Below are positions 21,952-29,445 of a stretch of DNA of 32,996 nucleotides, piece by piece. Source of the stretch: Oscillospiraceae bacterium (GTDB lineage: Bacteria > Bacillota > Clostridia > Oscillospirales > Acutalibacteraceae); contig JAQXZE010000020.1 in NCBI GenBank assembly GCA_029227055.1, positions 1 to 32,996 of the forward strand, read 5' to 3'. Under the pieces are notes generated by a model. The model was not told the origin of the DNA. It was given only the letters and a program-made list of their open reading frames with translations, and did not search any database. The position numbers and the translations under genes were made by a program. The first letter of the stretch is position 1, and each line of letters opens with the position of its first letter.

Positions 21952-22569
21952 ATGTATTGTTCTAATTGCGGAAAAGAAGTTAACGAAATGGCGGCGGTTT
22001 GTCTTAACTGCGGTTGTAAGGTAGAAAGAGTCAGTGACGATAAACCTTCTTTCTGGCTTGCGGTTTTAGGATTTTTTGTGCCTGTTGCAGGTCTTGTTTT
22101 ATATTTGGTTAATGACTCTAAGAATCCAAGAAAGGCAAAATCGGCAGGCAAGGGTGCGCTTGCAGGTGTTATAACAAGCGTGGTGCTTTCTATAATTTTT
22201 GTCGTCTTATACATATTTGGAATAGGATTTTTAATTTTCAGCGAGTTTGGCAATGATACAGATGTAATTCTTGCAAAACACGCCGATGTAACGATGGGTG
22301 AGTTTGTTTATGTGGAAGAAAACCCTTTAAATTCAAGTCTTTCTGTAACGGTTAAAAACAAATCCAAAGGCACGAAAGATTTTGATATTACGATAGAGGC
22401 TGTAAATGAGGAGGGTTTTAGACTCGGCACGGATGAGGTATATGTGGAGTCGCTAAAAAGCGGACAGACAGCAAAGCTAAAAGCCTTTGAGGAGTTAACG
22501 GCAGGCGAAGCGGAAGATTTCAGAGATGCCGATTTTGAAATTATAGAAATTTATATGTACGATTATTGA
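21952..22569 (+). CDS. Zinc-ribbon membrane protein with C-terminal FxLYD-like domain
   Basis: A 205-residue protein. Residues 1-23 form a zinc ribbon, CSNCGKEV...CLNCGCKV (two CxxC pairs). Two hydrophobic segments follow (SFWLAVLGFFVPVAGLVLYLV, about 34-54, and ALAGVITSVVLSIIFVVLYIFGIGFLIF, about 70-97). The C-terminal ~100 residues (SLSVTVKNKSKGTKDFDITIEAVNEEGF) have the beta-sandwich pattern of extracytoplasmic FxLYD-type domains. Such zinc_ribbon_2/membrane proteins are abundant and uncharacterised in Clostridia. The DUF2752 gene follows, overlapping or 11 nt away depending on its start. Confidence 0.75.
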   Translation: MYCSNCGKEVNEMAAVCLNCGCKVERVSDDKPSFWLAVLGFFVPVAGLVLYLVNDSKNPRKAKSAGKGALAGVITSVVLSIIFVVLYIFGIGFLIFSEFGNDTDVILAKHADVTMGEFVYVEENPLNSSLSVTVKNKSKGTKDFDITIEAVNEEGFRLGTDEVYVESLKSGQTAKLKAFEELTAGEAEDFRDADFEIIEIYMYDY

Positions 22570-22580
22570 GCCAAACTTAT

Positions 22581-22916
22581 ATGAAAAAAGTTAAAAATCT
22601 TAAAGAAAAAATTGTTTTAACTGTTGGTTATTTGGCAATTGTGCTTTTGCTTTACTTTTTAGGCGCTGAATGTATATTTAAAAAATTTCTCGGTGTTTCT
22701 TGCCCCGGTTGTGGCATGACAAGGGCATTTCTTTCGGCGCTGAGATTTGATTTTGTGACAGCCTTTAGGTACCATTTTATGTTTTGGTCAATGCCGATTT
22801 TATATGCATATTTTTTGTTTGACGGGAAAATTTTCAAACGCAAAAAAGTCGATTTGGCAATATTAATAATAATAGCTGTTGGGTTTGTGATAAATTGGCT
22901 AAGACTGCTGTTTTAG
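22581..22916 (+). CDS. DUF2752 family membrane protein
   Basis: A 111-residue protein with three hydrophobic segments and the family's hallmark SCPGCGMTRAFLSAL near residue 45, a CxxCGxTR motif thought to lie at the membrane surface. Function is unknown. ATG 22581 (MKKVKN) is chosen; the track's TTG at 22566 overlaps the previous stop. Neither start has a clear ribosome site, so translation is probably coupled to the upstream zinc-ribbon gene. It often accompanies TM2 and zinc-ribbon proteins, as here. Confidence 0.8.
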   Translation: MKKVKNLKEKIVLTVGYLAIVLLLYFLGAECIFKKFLGVSCPGCGMTRAFLSALRFDFVTAFRYHFMFWSMPILYAYFLFDGKIFKRKKVDLAILIIIAVGFVINWLRLLF

Positions 22917-22928
22917 GGCGAAAAAGAA

Positions 22929-22957
22929 TTGACAAAAAAACTGCCTGTTGGTATAAT
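22929..22957 (+). promoter_or_regulatory. Promoter of the TM2 gene
   Basis: TTGACA, 17-nt spacer, TGGTATAAT: a near-perfect consensus, so expression is probably high. GGGGAGG precedes ATG 22988. Confidence 0.8.
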
Positions 22958-22987
22958 TAAAACATAAAATAAAGGGGAGGATTCTTC

Positions 22988-23371
22988 ATGTTTTGTAAAA
23001 ATTGTGGCGAACAAATGAATGATAATCAGGCTATCTGCTTAAAGTGCGGAGTAAAGACCGGTGACGGTGTAAACTTCTGCGCAAACTGCGGTCAGCCGAT
23101 AAATCCTAATGCAGAGGTTTGTTTAAGCTGCGGCGTTGCCGTTAAAAAAGCAGGCGGTGACCTTGCAGGTAAGGATAAATTAACAATAGCGCTTTTAGCA
23201 TTCTTCCTTGGCGGTCTTGGCATACATAACTTTGTTATGGGCGAAACCAAAAAAGGAATTATTAAAATCGTATTCTCTTTTTGCTTCTATTTCGGCTGGG
23301 TTTTGGCTCTTATTGACTTTGTTAAAGTCCTTACAGACAAATACGTTGTTGACCCAGACAAGTATTTCTAA
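22988..23371 (+). CDS. Double zinc-ribbon TM2-domain protein
   Basis: A 127-residue protein with two zinc ribbons (CKNCGEQM...CLKCGVKT, residues 3-24; CANCGQPI...CLSCGVAV, about 31-51) and a C-terminal TM2 domain: two membrane helices around LLAFFLGGLGIHNFVMGETKKGI, with the family's GxHxFxxG-like turn (GIHNFVMG). The role of bacterial TM2 proteins is unknown. It has its own strong promoter and ends before a terminator shared with convergent trxB. Confidence 0.85.
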   Translation: MFCKNCGEQMNDNQAICLKCGVKTGDGVNFCANCGQPINPNAEVCLSCGVAVKKAGGDLAGKDKLTIALLAFFLGGLGIHNFVMGETKKGIIKIVFSFCFYFGWVLALIDFVKVLTDKYVVDPDKYF

Positions 23372-23385
23372 AAATTAAAATTTAA

Positions 23386-23421
23386 AAAGGAACGAAGGTA
23401 ATTTAGTATCTTCGTTCCTTT
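23386..23421. terminator. Bidirectional terminator between the TM2 gene and trxB
   Basis: AAAGGAACGAAG (23386-23397) pairs exactly with CTTCGTTCCTTT (23410-23421), with A-run left and T-run right, serving both convergent transcripts. Confidence 0.85.
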
Positions 23422-23436
23422 TTTGTTGTTTAGAAT

Positions 23437-24336
23437 TTAAATTGTATCAAGATATTTACAAGCGGCGAGGGCTGCAACTGCACCGTCAGCAGCGGCGGTT
23501 GTAACCTGTCGTATCTCTTTTTTACGGCAGTCGCCCGCAATATAAATTCCTTTGTTTTCGGTTACACAGTCCTCATTATAATCTGCATAGCCGAATTTAT
23601 TAAGAGTGAGCACATTTGCAAAGTTCTCGTTTTGAGGAACTAAGCCTATCGCTACAAACATTCCGTCAAGTAAAAGCTCGGTATCATTACCGTTTGAGGT
23701 GATTGTAATTCCCTTAAAGGTGTCATCCCCTAAGATTTCCTTAACGGTAGAGGATAGAATAACCTCTATATTGCTTTTTGCCTCAACCTGCTTTGCAAGG
23801 GCGGCTTCGCCTGTTAAAAAGTCTAGATTTTGCACAACATAAACCTTTTTAGCAAGTAGGGATAACTGTAAAGCTTCCTGTAAAGCGGAATTTCCGCCGC
23901 CGATAACGGCAACGGTGCCGTCCTTAAAGAATGCGCCGTCGCATACAGCACAGAAGGAAATTCCTTCGCCTACAAAGCCGTCTTCTTTATCAAGCCCTAA
24001 ACGGCGGTGCTTAGCACCTGTTGCGATAATAACCGATTTTCCCTCAAAGCTTCCGCTATCGGTAACAACGGTTTTAATATCGCCGTTGATTATTTCGGTG
24101 GCTTCGCAGAACTCGAAAACTGCACCCTGTTCGATAGCCTGTTCAACTAGCTTTTCAGCAAATTCGTTTCCTGTAACGCTCGAAAATCCGGGAATATTTT
24201 CAACCTTTGGGGAAAAAGTGATCTGACCGCCAAAGGTCTGCTTTTCGATAACTACAACCGATTTGTTTGCGCGTCTGGCATATATTGCGGCGGTGAGCCC
24301 CGCAGGGCCACCGCCTATAACGATTATATCATACAT
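23437..24336 (-). CDS. trxB: Thioredoxin reductase-like flavoprotein
   Basis: A 299-residue low-molecular-weight thioredoxin reductase. FAD site: DIIVIGGGPAGLTAAIYARR at the start and GIYIAGDCR near the end. The redox pair is C129 and C132 in FCAVCDGAFF. The nucleotide domain begins VAVIGGGNSALQEAL, but the NADPH-discriminating HRR motif expected after the next strand is replaced by VYVVQNLDFLTGE, so the electron donor may be NADH or another carrier (some clostridial enzymes use ferredoxin). It lies 18 nt after nrdD and is the last gene of nrdG-nrdD-trxB. As nrdD carries a fused redoxin-like domain, this protein is the likely reductase for it. Confidence 0.88.
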   Translation of the reverse strand: MYDIIVIGGGPAGLTAAIYARRANKSVVVIEKQTFGGQITFSPKVENIPGFSSVTGNEFAEKLVEQAIEQGAVFEFCEATEIINGDIKTVVTDSGSFEGKSVIIATGAKHRRLGLDKEDGFVGEGISFCAVCDGAFFKDGTVAVIGGGNSALQEALQLSLLAKKVYVVQNLDFLTGEAALAKQVEAKSNIEVILSSTVKEILGDDTFKGITITSNGNDTELLLDGMFVAIGLVPQNENFANVLTLNKFGYADYNEDCVTENKGIYIAGDCRKKEIRQVTTAAADGAVAALAACKYLDTI

Positions 24337-24354
24337 TTTTTATTGCTCCTACTG

Positions 24355-26724
24355 TTAGACAACAGCCTTGATTGCACCAACGCCTGCAAACTTCTGAACA
24401 TTACCGTCCTTAACAACAACTAATGTAGGAGCCTGTTTAATGCCAAGAGCATTTGTAAGCTCAACATTGTCTGTTGCTAAAAGCTCGGTGTAGCTGTAGC
24501 TTGCTTTATCGAGCATAGAATGAGCTATTTTACAGTTGGGGCAGGTAGAAGATACGAAGAGATAGCTGCCGTCTGCTAAAGCAGTAGCGGATGTAGCCTC
24601 TTCAGCCTTTTCTTCTGCTTTGCAGCCGCATTTTTCCTTTATATCTAAAACCTTTTCGTCAATTCTGTATTCCTTACGCTCGTTGTATTCCTGAGTTTTA
24701 CCTGCGTTCCAGTTGCGAACAGGACGGTAATAGCCTGTAATACGGCTGTAAACCTCGGTGTCCTCACCGCACTCGGGACAGGTGAACTGTTCGCCTAATA
24801 AATAGCCGTGGTTCTTACATACAGAGTATGTCGGAGACATTGTGTAGTAGGGGAGCTTGTAGTTTTCTGCAATCTTGCGAACAAGGTTTGCAGCAGCCTT
24901 CCAATCGGGAAGCTTTTCGCCGAGGAATGCGTGGAAAACAGTACCTGAAGTATAAAGAGTCTGAAGCTCATCCTGAATATCAAGAGCAGAGAAGATATCG
25001 TCTGTATAACCAACGGGCAAGTGGCTGCTGTTGGTGTAATAAGGAACATCGGATGCTTCGGATGCGGTAATGATTTCGGGGAACTGCTCAACGTCATGCT
25101 TTGCAAGACGGTAAGAGGTAGATTCAGCAGGAGTAGCTTCAAGGTTGTAAAGATCGCCATATTCCTCCTGATAGTCAGAAAGACGCTCGCGCATATGATT
25201 TAATACATTCTTTGTGAATTCCTGAGCTTCTTTTTCTGTTAAGTCTTTTCTGATCCACTTAGCGTTAAGGCAAGTTTCGTTCATACCAACAAGACCAATG
25301 GTTGAGAAGTGGTTTGCGAATGTGCCGAGGTAACGCTTTGTATAGGGATATAATCCCTCGTCTAAGAGCTTTGTGATAACGGTTCTCTTAATCTTCAAAG
25401 AACGAGCAGAGATGTCCATCATCTTATCAAGTCTTGAATAGAAGTCTGTGATGTCTGTTGCAAGGTAAGCAATTCTTGGCATATTGATGGTTACAACGCC
25501 TACAGAACCTGTGCTTTCACCGCTTCCGAAGAAGCCGCCTGATTTCTTGCGGAGTTCTCTTAAGTCGAGACGAAGTCTGCAGCACATACTTCTAACATCG
25601 CTCGGCTCCATATCACTATTAATATAGTTGGAGAAGTAGGGAGTACCGTATTTAGAGGTCATTTCGAAAAGAAGCTTGTTGTTTTCGGTTTCAGACCAAT
25701 CAAAGTTGCTTGTGATAGAATAGGTCGGAATCGGATACTGGAATCCTCTGCCGTTAGCGTCGCCCTCAATCATAATTTCGATGAAAGCTTTGTTGATAAG
25801 ACGCATTTCTTCAACACAGTCGCCATAAGTAAAGTCCATATCCTTGCCGCCTACGATAGCGGGAAGATTTGCAAGGTCTGCAGGAACGGTCCAGTCTAAT
25901 GTAATATTAGAGAAGGGAGCCTGAGTACCCCAACGGGAAGGAGTATTCACACCGTAAACGAAGGACTGAATGCACTGCTTAACCTCTTTATAGGAAAGGT
26001 TATCAACCTTAACAAAAGGAGCAAGATAGGTATCAAAAGAGGAGAAAGCCTGAGCGCCTGCCCACTCGTTCTGCATAATTCCAAGGAAGTTAACCATTTG
26101 GTTACAGAGTGTTGATAAGTGGCTGGCGGGAGAAGAAGTAATCTTTCCGGGAACGCCGCCAAGACCCTCTTTAATAAGTTGCTTTAAGCTCCAACCTGCG
26201 CAGTAGCCGGTAAGCATGGAAAGGTCGTGAATGTGAATGTCACAATTTCTGTGAGCGTCACTGATTTCAGGGTCATAAATTTCGGATAACCAGTAGTTTG
26301 CTGTAATAGCGCCTGAGTTTGAAAGGATAAGTCCGCCTACAGAATAAGTAACGGTGGAGTTTTCCTTAACACGCCAGTCTAAAACATTTACATAGTTATT
26401 AACTGTCTCTTTGTAATCCAAATATGTGGTTTTGAGATTACGAAGCTTTTCGCGGTGCTTTCTGTAAAGAATGTATGACTTTGCAACTGCATCATAACCG
26501 CCCTGAATCAATACAGATTCAACGCTATCCTGTACATCCTCAACAGCAACATAGCCGTCTTTAATCTTGGGTAAAAAGTCTGCGGTAACCTTAAGGGCTA
26601 AAAAGTCGATAATATTATCGGTGTACTCTGTGTTGGTAGCCTCAAAGGCCTTTTTCATAGCACTTGCAATTTTGCTGATGTCAAATTCAACGATTTTGCC
26701 GTCGCGTTTGATGATTTGATACAT
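24355..26724 (-). CDS. nrdD: Anaerobic ribonucleoside-triphosphate reductase with fused C-terminal redoxin-like domain
   Basis: A 789-residue class III ribonucleotide reductase, the oxygen-sensitive glycyl-radical enzyme making dNTPs. An ATP-cone opens the protein (IIKRDGKIVEFDISKIASAM, about 3-95). The zinc site is C636, H639, C649, C652 (CKNHG...CPECG), and the glycyl radical is G664 in SRITGYYRPVRNWN. The protein does not end there as usual: a CGC motif (699-701), an Ala/Glu linker and a ~75-residue thioredoxin/glutaredoxin-like module follow, with SYLFVSSTCPNCKIAHSML (C728, C731) and the cis-Pro motif IKQAPTLVVVKDG. This points to redoxin-dependent rather than formate-dependent reduction. 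The gene is 16 nt after nrdG and 18 nt before trxB. The track's many ORFs inside are shadows. Confidence 0.95.
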   Translation of the reverse strand: MYQIIKRDGKIVEFDISKIASAMKKAFEATNTEYTDNIIDFLALKVTADFLPKIKDGYVAVEDVQDSVESVLIQGGYDAVAKSYILYRKHREKLRNLKTTYLDYKETVNNYVNVLDWRVKENSTVTYSVGGLILSNSGAITANYWLSEIYDPEISDAHRNCDIHIHDLSMLTGYCAGWSLKQLIKEGLGGVPGKITSSPASHLSTLCNQMVNFLGIMQNEWAGAQAFSSFDTYLAPFVKVDNLSYKEVKQCIQSFVYGVNTPSRWGTQAPFSNITLDWTVPADLANLPAIVGGKDMDFTYGDCVEEMRLINKAFIEIMIEGDANGRGFQYPIPTYSITSNFDWSETENNKLLFEMTSKYGTPYFSNYINSDMEPSDVRSMCCRLRLDLRELRKKSGGFFGSGESTGSVGVVTINMPRIAYLATDITDFYSRLDKMMDISARSLKIKRTVITKLLDEGLYPYTKRYLGTFANHFSTIGLVGMNETCLNAKWIRKDLTEKEAQEFTKNVLNHMRERLSDYQEEYGDLYNLEATPAESTSYRLAKHDVEQFPEIITASEASDVPYYTNSSHLPVGYTDDIFSALDIQDELQTLYTSGTVFHAFLGEKLPDWKAAANLVRKIAENYKLPYYTMSPTYSVCKNHGYLLGEQFTCPECGEDTEVYSRITGYYRPVRNWNAGKTQEYNERKEYRIDEKVLDIKEKCGCKAEEKAEEATSATALADGSYLFVSSTCPNCKIAHSMLDKASYSYTELLATDNVELTNALGIKQAPTLVVVKDGNVQKFAGVGAIKAVV

Positions 26725-26740
26725 TTTTTAAACCTCTCTT

Positions 26741-27433
26741 TCATATTCCTCTTAGAATTACAGATTTAACGAAGGGGGAGACTTCCTCTAAGAACTCTTT
26801 CATCTCTTCCTCTGAAAAAGCAGAAAGCCCGTCAGGAGAAATTAAATCGCCCGAATCCTTAAATTGCTGTAAATAATAATTTTTTGCGCCCGAAATGAAA
26901 CGGGCTAAATCCTTTAGTGAGTCTTTCGTGTGAATTCCCTTAACAAGCGTTGTTCTGAATTCGTAAGGTACAACACCGCTAAGTAAAAAGTTTTTAGTCT
27001 CTTCAACCTTAGAGATATCAAAATTTTCAATACCGATAGCCAAAGAGTACCCGTCGGGTGAATTTTTAATGTCCATAGCAACATAGTCGACAAGACCTAG
27101 GGATACCAATCTTTTCAGCAAAGACGGGTTTGTTCCGTTAGTGTCTAATTTTACCTTGTAGCCGAGATTTTTTATCTTTTCTAAAAAGGACTCAATGTCG
27201 CTTTGTAGCAGCGGTTCTCCTCCCGTGACAACTACGCCCTCAAGGATTCCCTGTCTGCGCTTTAGAAAATCCAAAACCTCATTTTCGTCAATAGAACAGC
27301 TTAAATCGCCCGTTACAAGCGATGCGTTATGACAAAAAGGACATCTAAAATTACAACCTGCCGTAAAAACAATACAGGCAACAATTTCGGGAAAATCCAA
27401 CAAAGTAAGTTTACTAAGACCTGCTAATTTCAT
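26741..27433 (-). CDS. nrdG: Anaerobic ribonucleotide reductase activating protein (radical SAM)
   Basis: A 230-residue radical SAM enzyme that uses a [4Fe-4S] cluster and S-adenosylmethionine to create the glycyl radical on NrdD. Cluster cysteines are C27, C31 and C34 (GCNFRCPFCHN), and VVTGGEPLLQ is the SAM-binding GGE motif. KVKLDTNGTNPSLLKRL and VDYVAMDIKNSP complete the barrel. It is the first gene of the operon, GGAGG 9 nt before the ATG. The order nrdG-nrdD-trxB differs from the common nrdD-nrdG. Other activating enzymes (for pyruvate formate-lyase) are related, but the neighbour fixes the role. Confidence 0.92.
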   Translation of the reverse strand: MKLAGLSKLTLLDFPEIVACIVFTAGCNFRCPFCHNASLVTGDLSCSIDENEVLDFLKRRQGILEGVVVTGGEPLLQSDIESFLEKIKNLGYKVKLDTNGTNPSLLKRLVSLGLVDYVAMDIKNSPDGYSLAIGIENFDISKVEETKNFLLSGVVPYEFRTTLVKGIHTKDSLKDLARFISGAKNYYLQQFKDSGDLISPDGLSAFSEEEMKEFLEEVSPFVKSVILRGI

Positions 27434-27460
27434 TCGACAGCCTCCAAAGGTGATGTAAAC

Positions 27461-27511
27461 ACACTATATCATATTTTGTTATTCGTGTCAATAGTAAACA
27501 CAACATATTGT
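27461..27511 (-). promoter_or_regulatory. nrdG promoter with NrdR-box-like sequences
   Basis: On the minus strand TTGACA (27486-27491), 17-nt spacer, TGATATAGT. Two sequences recalling the NrdR box ACACwAwATyTTGT lie around it: ACACAACATATTGT (27498-27511) just upstream of the -35, and ACACTATATC (27461-27470) covering the -10. Their 37-bp offset is a little larger than typical NrdR pairs, so regulation by NrdR is plausible, not proven. Confidence 0.6.
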
Positions 27512-27622
27512 ATATAAAAAATTTTTTCGATATTTTGTGACATTTGCCACAAAATTACCAAGAAAGACAAAAAACGCCCCATTTTAAAAGAGCGGTGTAA
27601 AATCTAAAAGGACAAAAAGAAA

Positions 27623-27646
27623 AGGCAGTCTCGTTTGAGACTGCCT
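27623..27646 (-). terminator. Terminator of the SPATG surface-protein gene
   Basis: AGGCAGTCTC gttt GAGACTGCCT, perfect 10-bp stem, followed on the minus strand by TTTTCTTTTT. The rest of the 27434-27663 gap is AT-rich nrdG promoter DNA. Confidence 0.85.
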
Positions 27647-27663
27647 GAAGTTTAAAATCTTAA

Positions 27664-28248
27664 TTATTTCTCAACCGCGGTTTTCTTTGTAGAAACTGCA
27701 ACTGCGCCTGCAGCGAGGATTACAAGAGAGAGAACAGCGATTACACTATAGGAAAGCTCTTCGCCTGTAGCAGGAGAAAGAGTTTCGGAATCAGAAATGT
27801 TGAACTCAATCTTTACGCCCTTGAAGTTTTCAGAAACAAAAAGCTTATCAACGAGGGGCTTAACTACAACTGTGAGATAAGCGCCGTTTTTAGCAACAAT
27901 TTTACCGACTTTAACAGTATATTCCTTGCCCTTAACAGCCTCGTCGCCGTTAGGAAGGGTAACCTTTACGATTTCGTAATCCTTGCCTTCAACTGCGGGC
28001 TTCATATCTTCTGTGTAGAAATTCCAACCGTTGAAAGTTTTATCCTTGTTCTGTCCGGGAGCAAGTACGAGATCTTCGCCATCAGCTACAACTACGCGCT
28101 CAGCGGGGTTAGAGTTTTCACCGGTATGTGTTCTGTTTATATAGATTTCACGATAAACAGTACCGCCGGGGCTAACCAAAGCCATAGAAGTAATTGAGAG
28201 AGCGAAAATTAAAACTAAAGCTAAAAATAACGAGACTAACTTCTTCAT
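27664..28248 (-). CDS. Secreted, sortase-anchored surface protein (SPATG sorting signal)
   Basis: A 194-residue exported protein. The signal peptide is MKKLVSLFLALVLIFALSIT (likely cut after SMA, about residue 23). The middle (residues ~25-155) is a beta-rich region of no recognised family (VVVADGEDLVLAPG, GWNFYTEDM, YTVKVGKIVAKNGAYLTVVV). The C-terminus has a sorting signal: SPATG (158-162), hydrophobic stretch VIAVLSLVILAAGAVAV, basic tail STKKTAVEK. (S/P)PxTG is the motif known for the class B sortase of Clostridioides difficile, and a class B sortase lies two genes upstream. ATG 28248 follows GGAGG; the track's extra five residues cover the ribosome site. It has its own promoter, so it may be made in excess over the sortase. 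Confidence 0.8.
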   Translation of the reverse strand: MKKLVSLFLALVLIFALSITSMALVSPGGTVYREIYINRTHTGENSNPAERVVVADGEDLVLAPGQNKDKTFNGWNFYTEDMKPAVEGKDYEIVKVTLPNGDEAVKGKEYTVKVGKIVAKNGAYLTVVVKPLVDKLFVSENFKGVKIEFNISDSETLSPATGEELSYSVIAVLSLVILAAGAVAVSTKKTAVEK

Positions 28249-28288
28249 AGATAGTACCTCCAATATAATTTTATAATATCGTATATGG

Positions 28289-28317
28289 ATTATACCACGA
28301 AATTTTGTGTTTGTAAA
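28289..28317 (-). promoter_or_regulatory. Promoter of the SPATG surface-protein gene
   Basis: On the minus strand TTTACA, 17-nt spacer, TGGTATAAT. Confidence 0.7.
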
Positions 28318-28323
28318 GAAAAA

Positions 28324-29445
28324 TTATTTAATTTTTTCATAAAAAATTGATAAAACGAGTTCGAAAACCTCTGTTTCGTCAATATAAAGCTCGGCAAAGC
28401 CGTCATTACCCTTTTTATATTCGCCGCGAAGCTGTTTAAATTCCAGAGAAACATTCTGTCGGCTACCGACAACGGCGCTTGTAAGATAGGTCACCTTTGC
28501 CGCGTTTATATCGGTTATAGAGTTGGATAAAACCTTGTTGTAAAGCTTTACGGGGAAGGTAATATCAGACTTTGTTTTGTTTATTGCTGCAGCAGAATAC
28601 TTCTTTAAATATTCTAACTGACGCTCCATTCTAAGATATGCGGCATTGGTGGTTGTTTGGTTTCTCGTATAAAGATAAGAAAGGGCTTGATTTGGATAAA
28701 GACTTACAATGTCACCCTTTTTATAATAGTTTAACACACCGTTTTTATTGTCGGGAAGAGCCAAATCTTCGTTCATTCGTACCTTTATAAGACCAACTGC
28801 GCGGTGCAAGGTTTCGACAGCGCTGAAATCCATCGCAAAATATGAATTTATAGGCATTCCGCAAAGCAGACGCGAAACTGAACGCGCAACATTTTTGCAG
28901 CTGCCGTCCTTCCCGTCTCCGTATGCAAAGGCAAGGCAAACCTGTGTTTTTTCAACGCCTATAAAAGAACCGCTGCTTGAGTACATATCTACATCCACCA
29001 TAGAGTCACGGGGAATTCCGATAACGGTGCTTTTGCCGGTTTCGGTATCAATCGCCAAGAGGAAAATCGCATCGGACTGACCTGAATGGCCGATAACAGA
29101 GGTGTTTTCTTCGTCAATACCCATACAAAGTATTGTCGTTATATTTTCGTTAAAGCTGTAAACCGAATCTTTGTAAAAAACGGTGTTATCGTCGTAAATT
29201 TCGGCTTCAACATTTTCTTGGGGCTTTATTATTTCAACATCGTCTTTGTCGGTTAAAAGACTTCCCCTTCCCGAAAACCAAAGAATTGCCACCGATGAGC
29301 AGCCTACAACTATGAGAGATAGAAAAACAATAAAAATGATAAGCAAAACTTTTTTGCTCTTTTTCATTTTTTTGGCTTTAGGGGCTACATTCTGCTCAGA
29401 CGACAACTCGCTCTGAGCCCCATTATCATTTGGTTGGTTGGTCAT
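28324..29445 (-). CDS. LytR-CpsA-Psr (LCP) family protein
   Basis: A 373-residue type II membrane protein: basic cytoplasmic start (KAKKMKKSKK), one membrane helix (VLLIIFIVFLSLIVVGCSSVAILWF, about 34-58), and an extracellular LCP domain from ~98. LCP hallmarks: ITTILCMGIDEENTS, SDAIFLLAIDTETGKSTVIGIPRDS with the phosphate-binding Arg, and later LSYLYTRNQTTTNAAYLRMERQ, close to the family's R..D..R..RQ motif. These proteins attach teichoic acids, capsule or other polymers to peptidoglycan. The gene starts inside the sortase gene (20-nt overlap, AAGGAG upstream), so the two are translated together: one attaches proteins, the other polymers. The acidic region 65-95 replaces the usual accessory domain. 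Confidence 0.88.
   Translation of the reverse strand: MTNQPNDNGAQSELSSEQNVAPKAKKMKKSKKVLLIIFIVFLSLIVVGCSSVAILWFSGRGSLLTDKDDVEIIKPQENVEAEIYDDNTVFYKDSVYSFNENITTILCMGIDEENTSVIGHSGQSDAIFLLAIDTETGKSTVIGIPRDSMVDVDMYSSSGSFIGVEKTQVCLAFAYGDGKDGSCKNVARSVSRLLCGMPINSYFAMDFSAVETLHRAVGLIKVRMNEDLALPDNKNGVLNYYKKGDIVSLYPNQALSYLYTRNQTTTNAAYLRMERQLEYLKKYSAAAINKTKSDITFPVKLYNKVLSNSITDINAAKVTYLTSAVVGSRQNVSLEFKQLRGEYKKGNDGFAELYIDETEVFELVLSIFYEKIK

Noticed and set aside
24828-25203. Plus-strand ORFs inside nrdD
   Set aside because: Shadows of the conserved nrdD frame.
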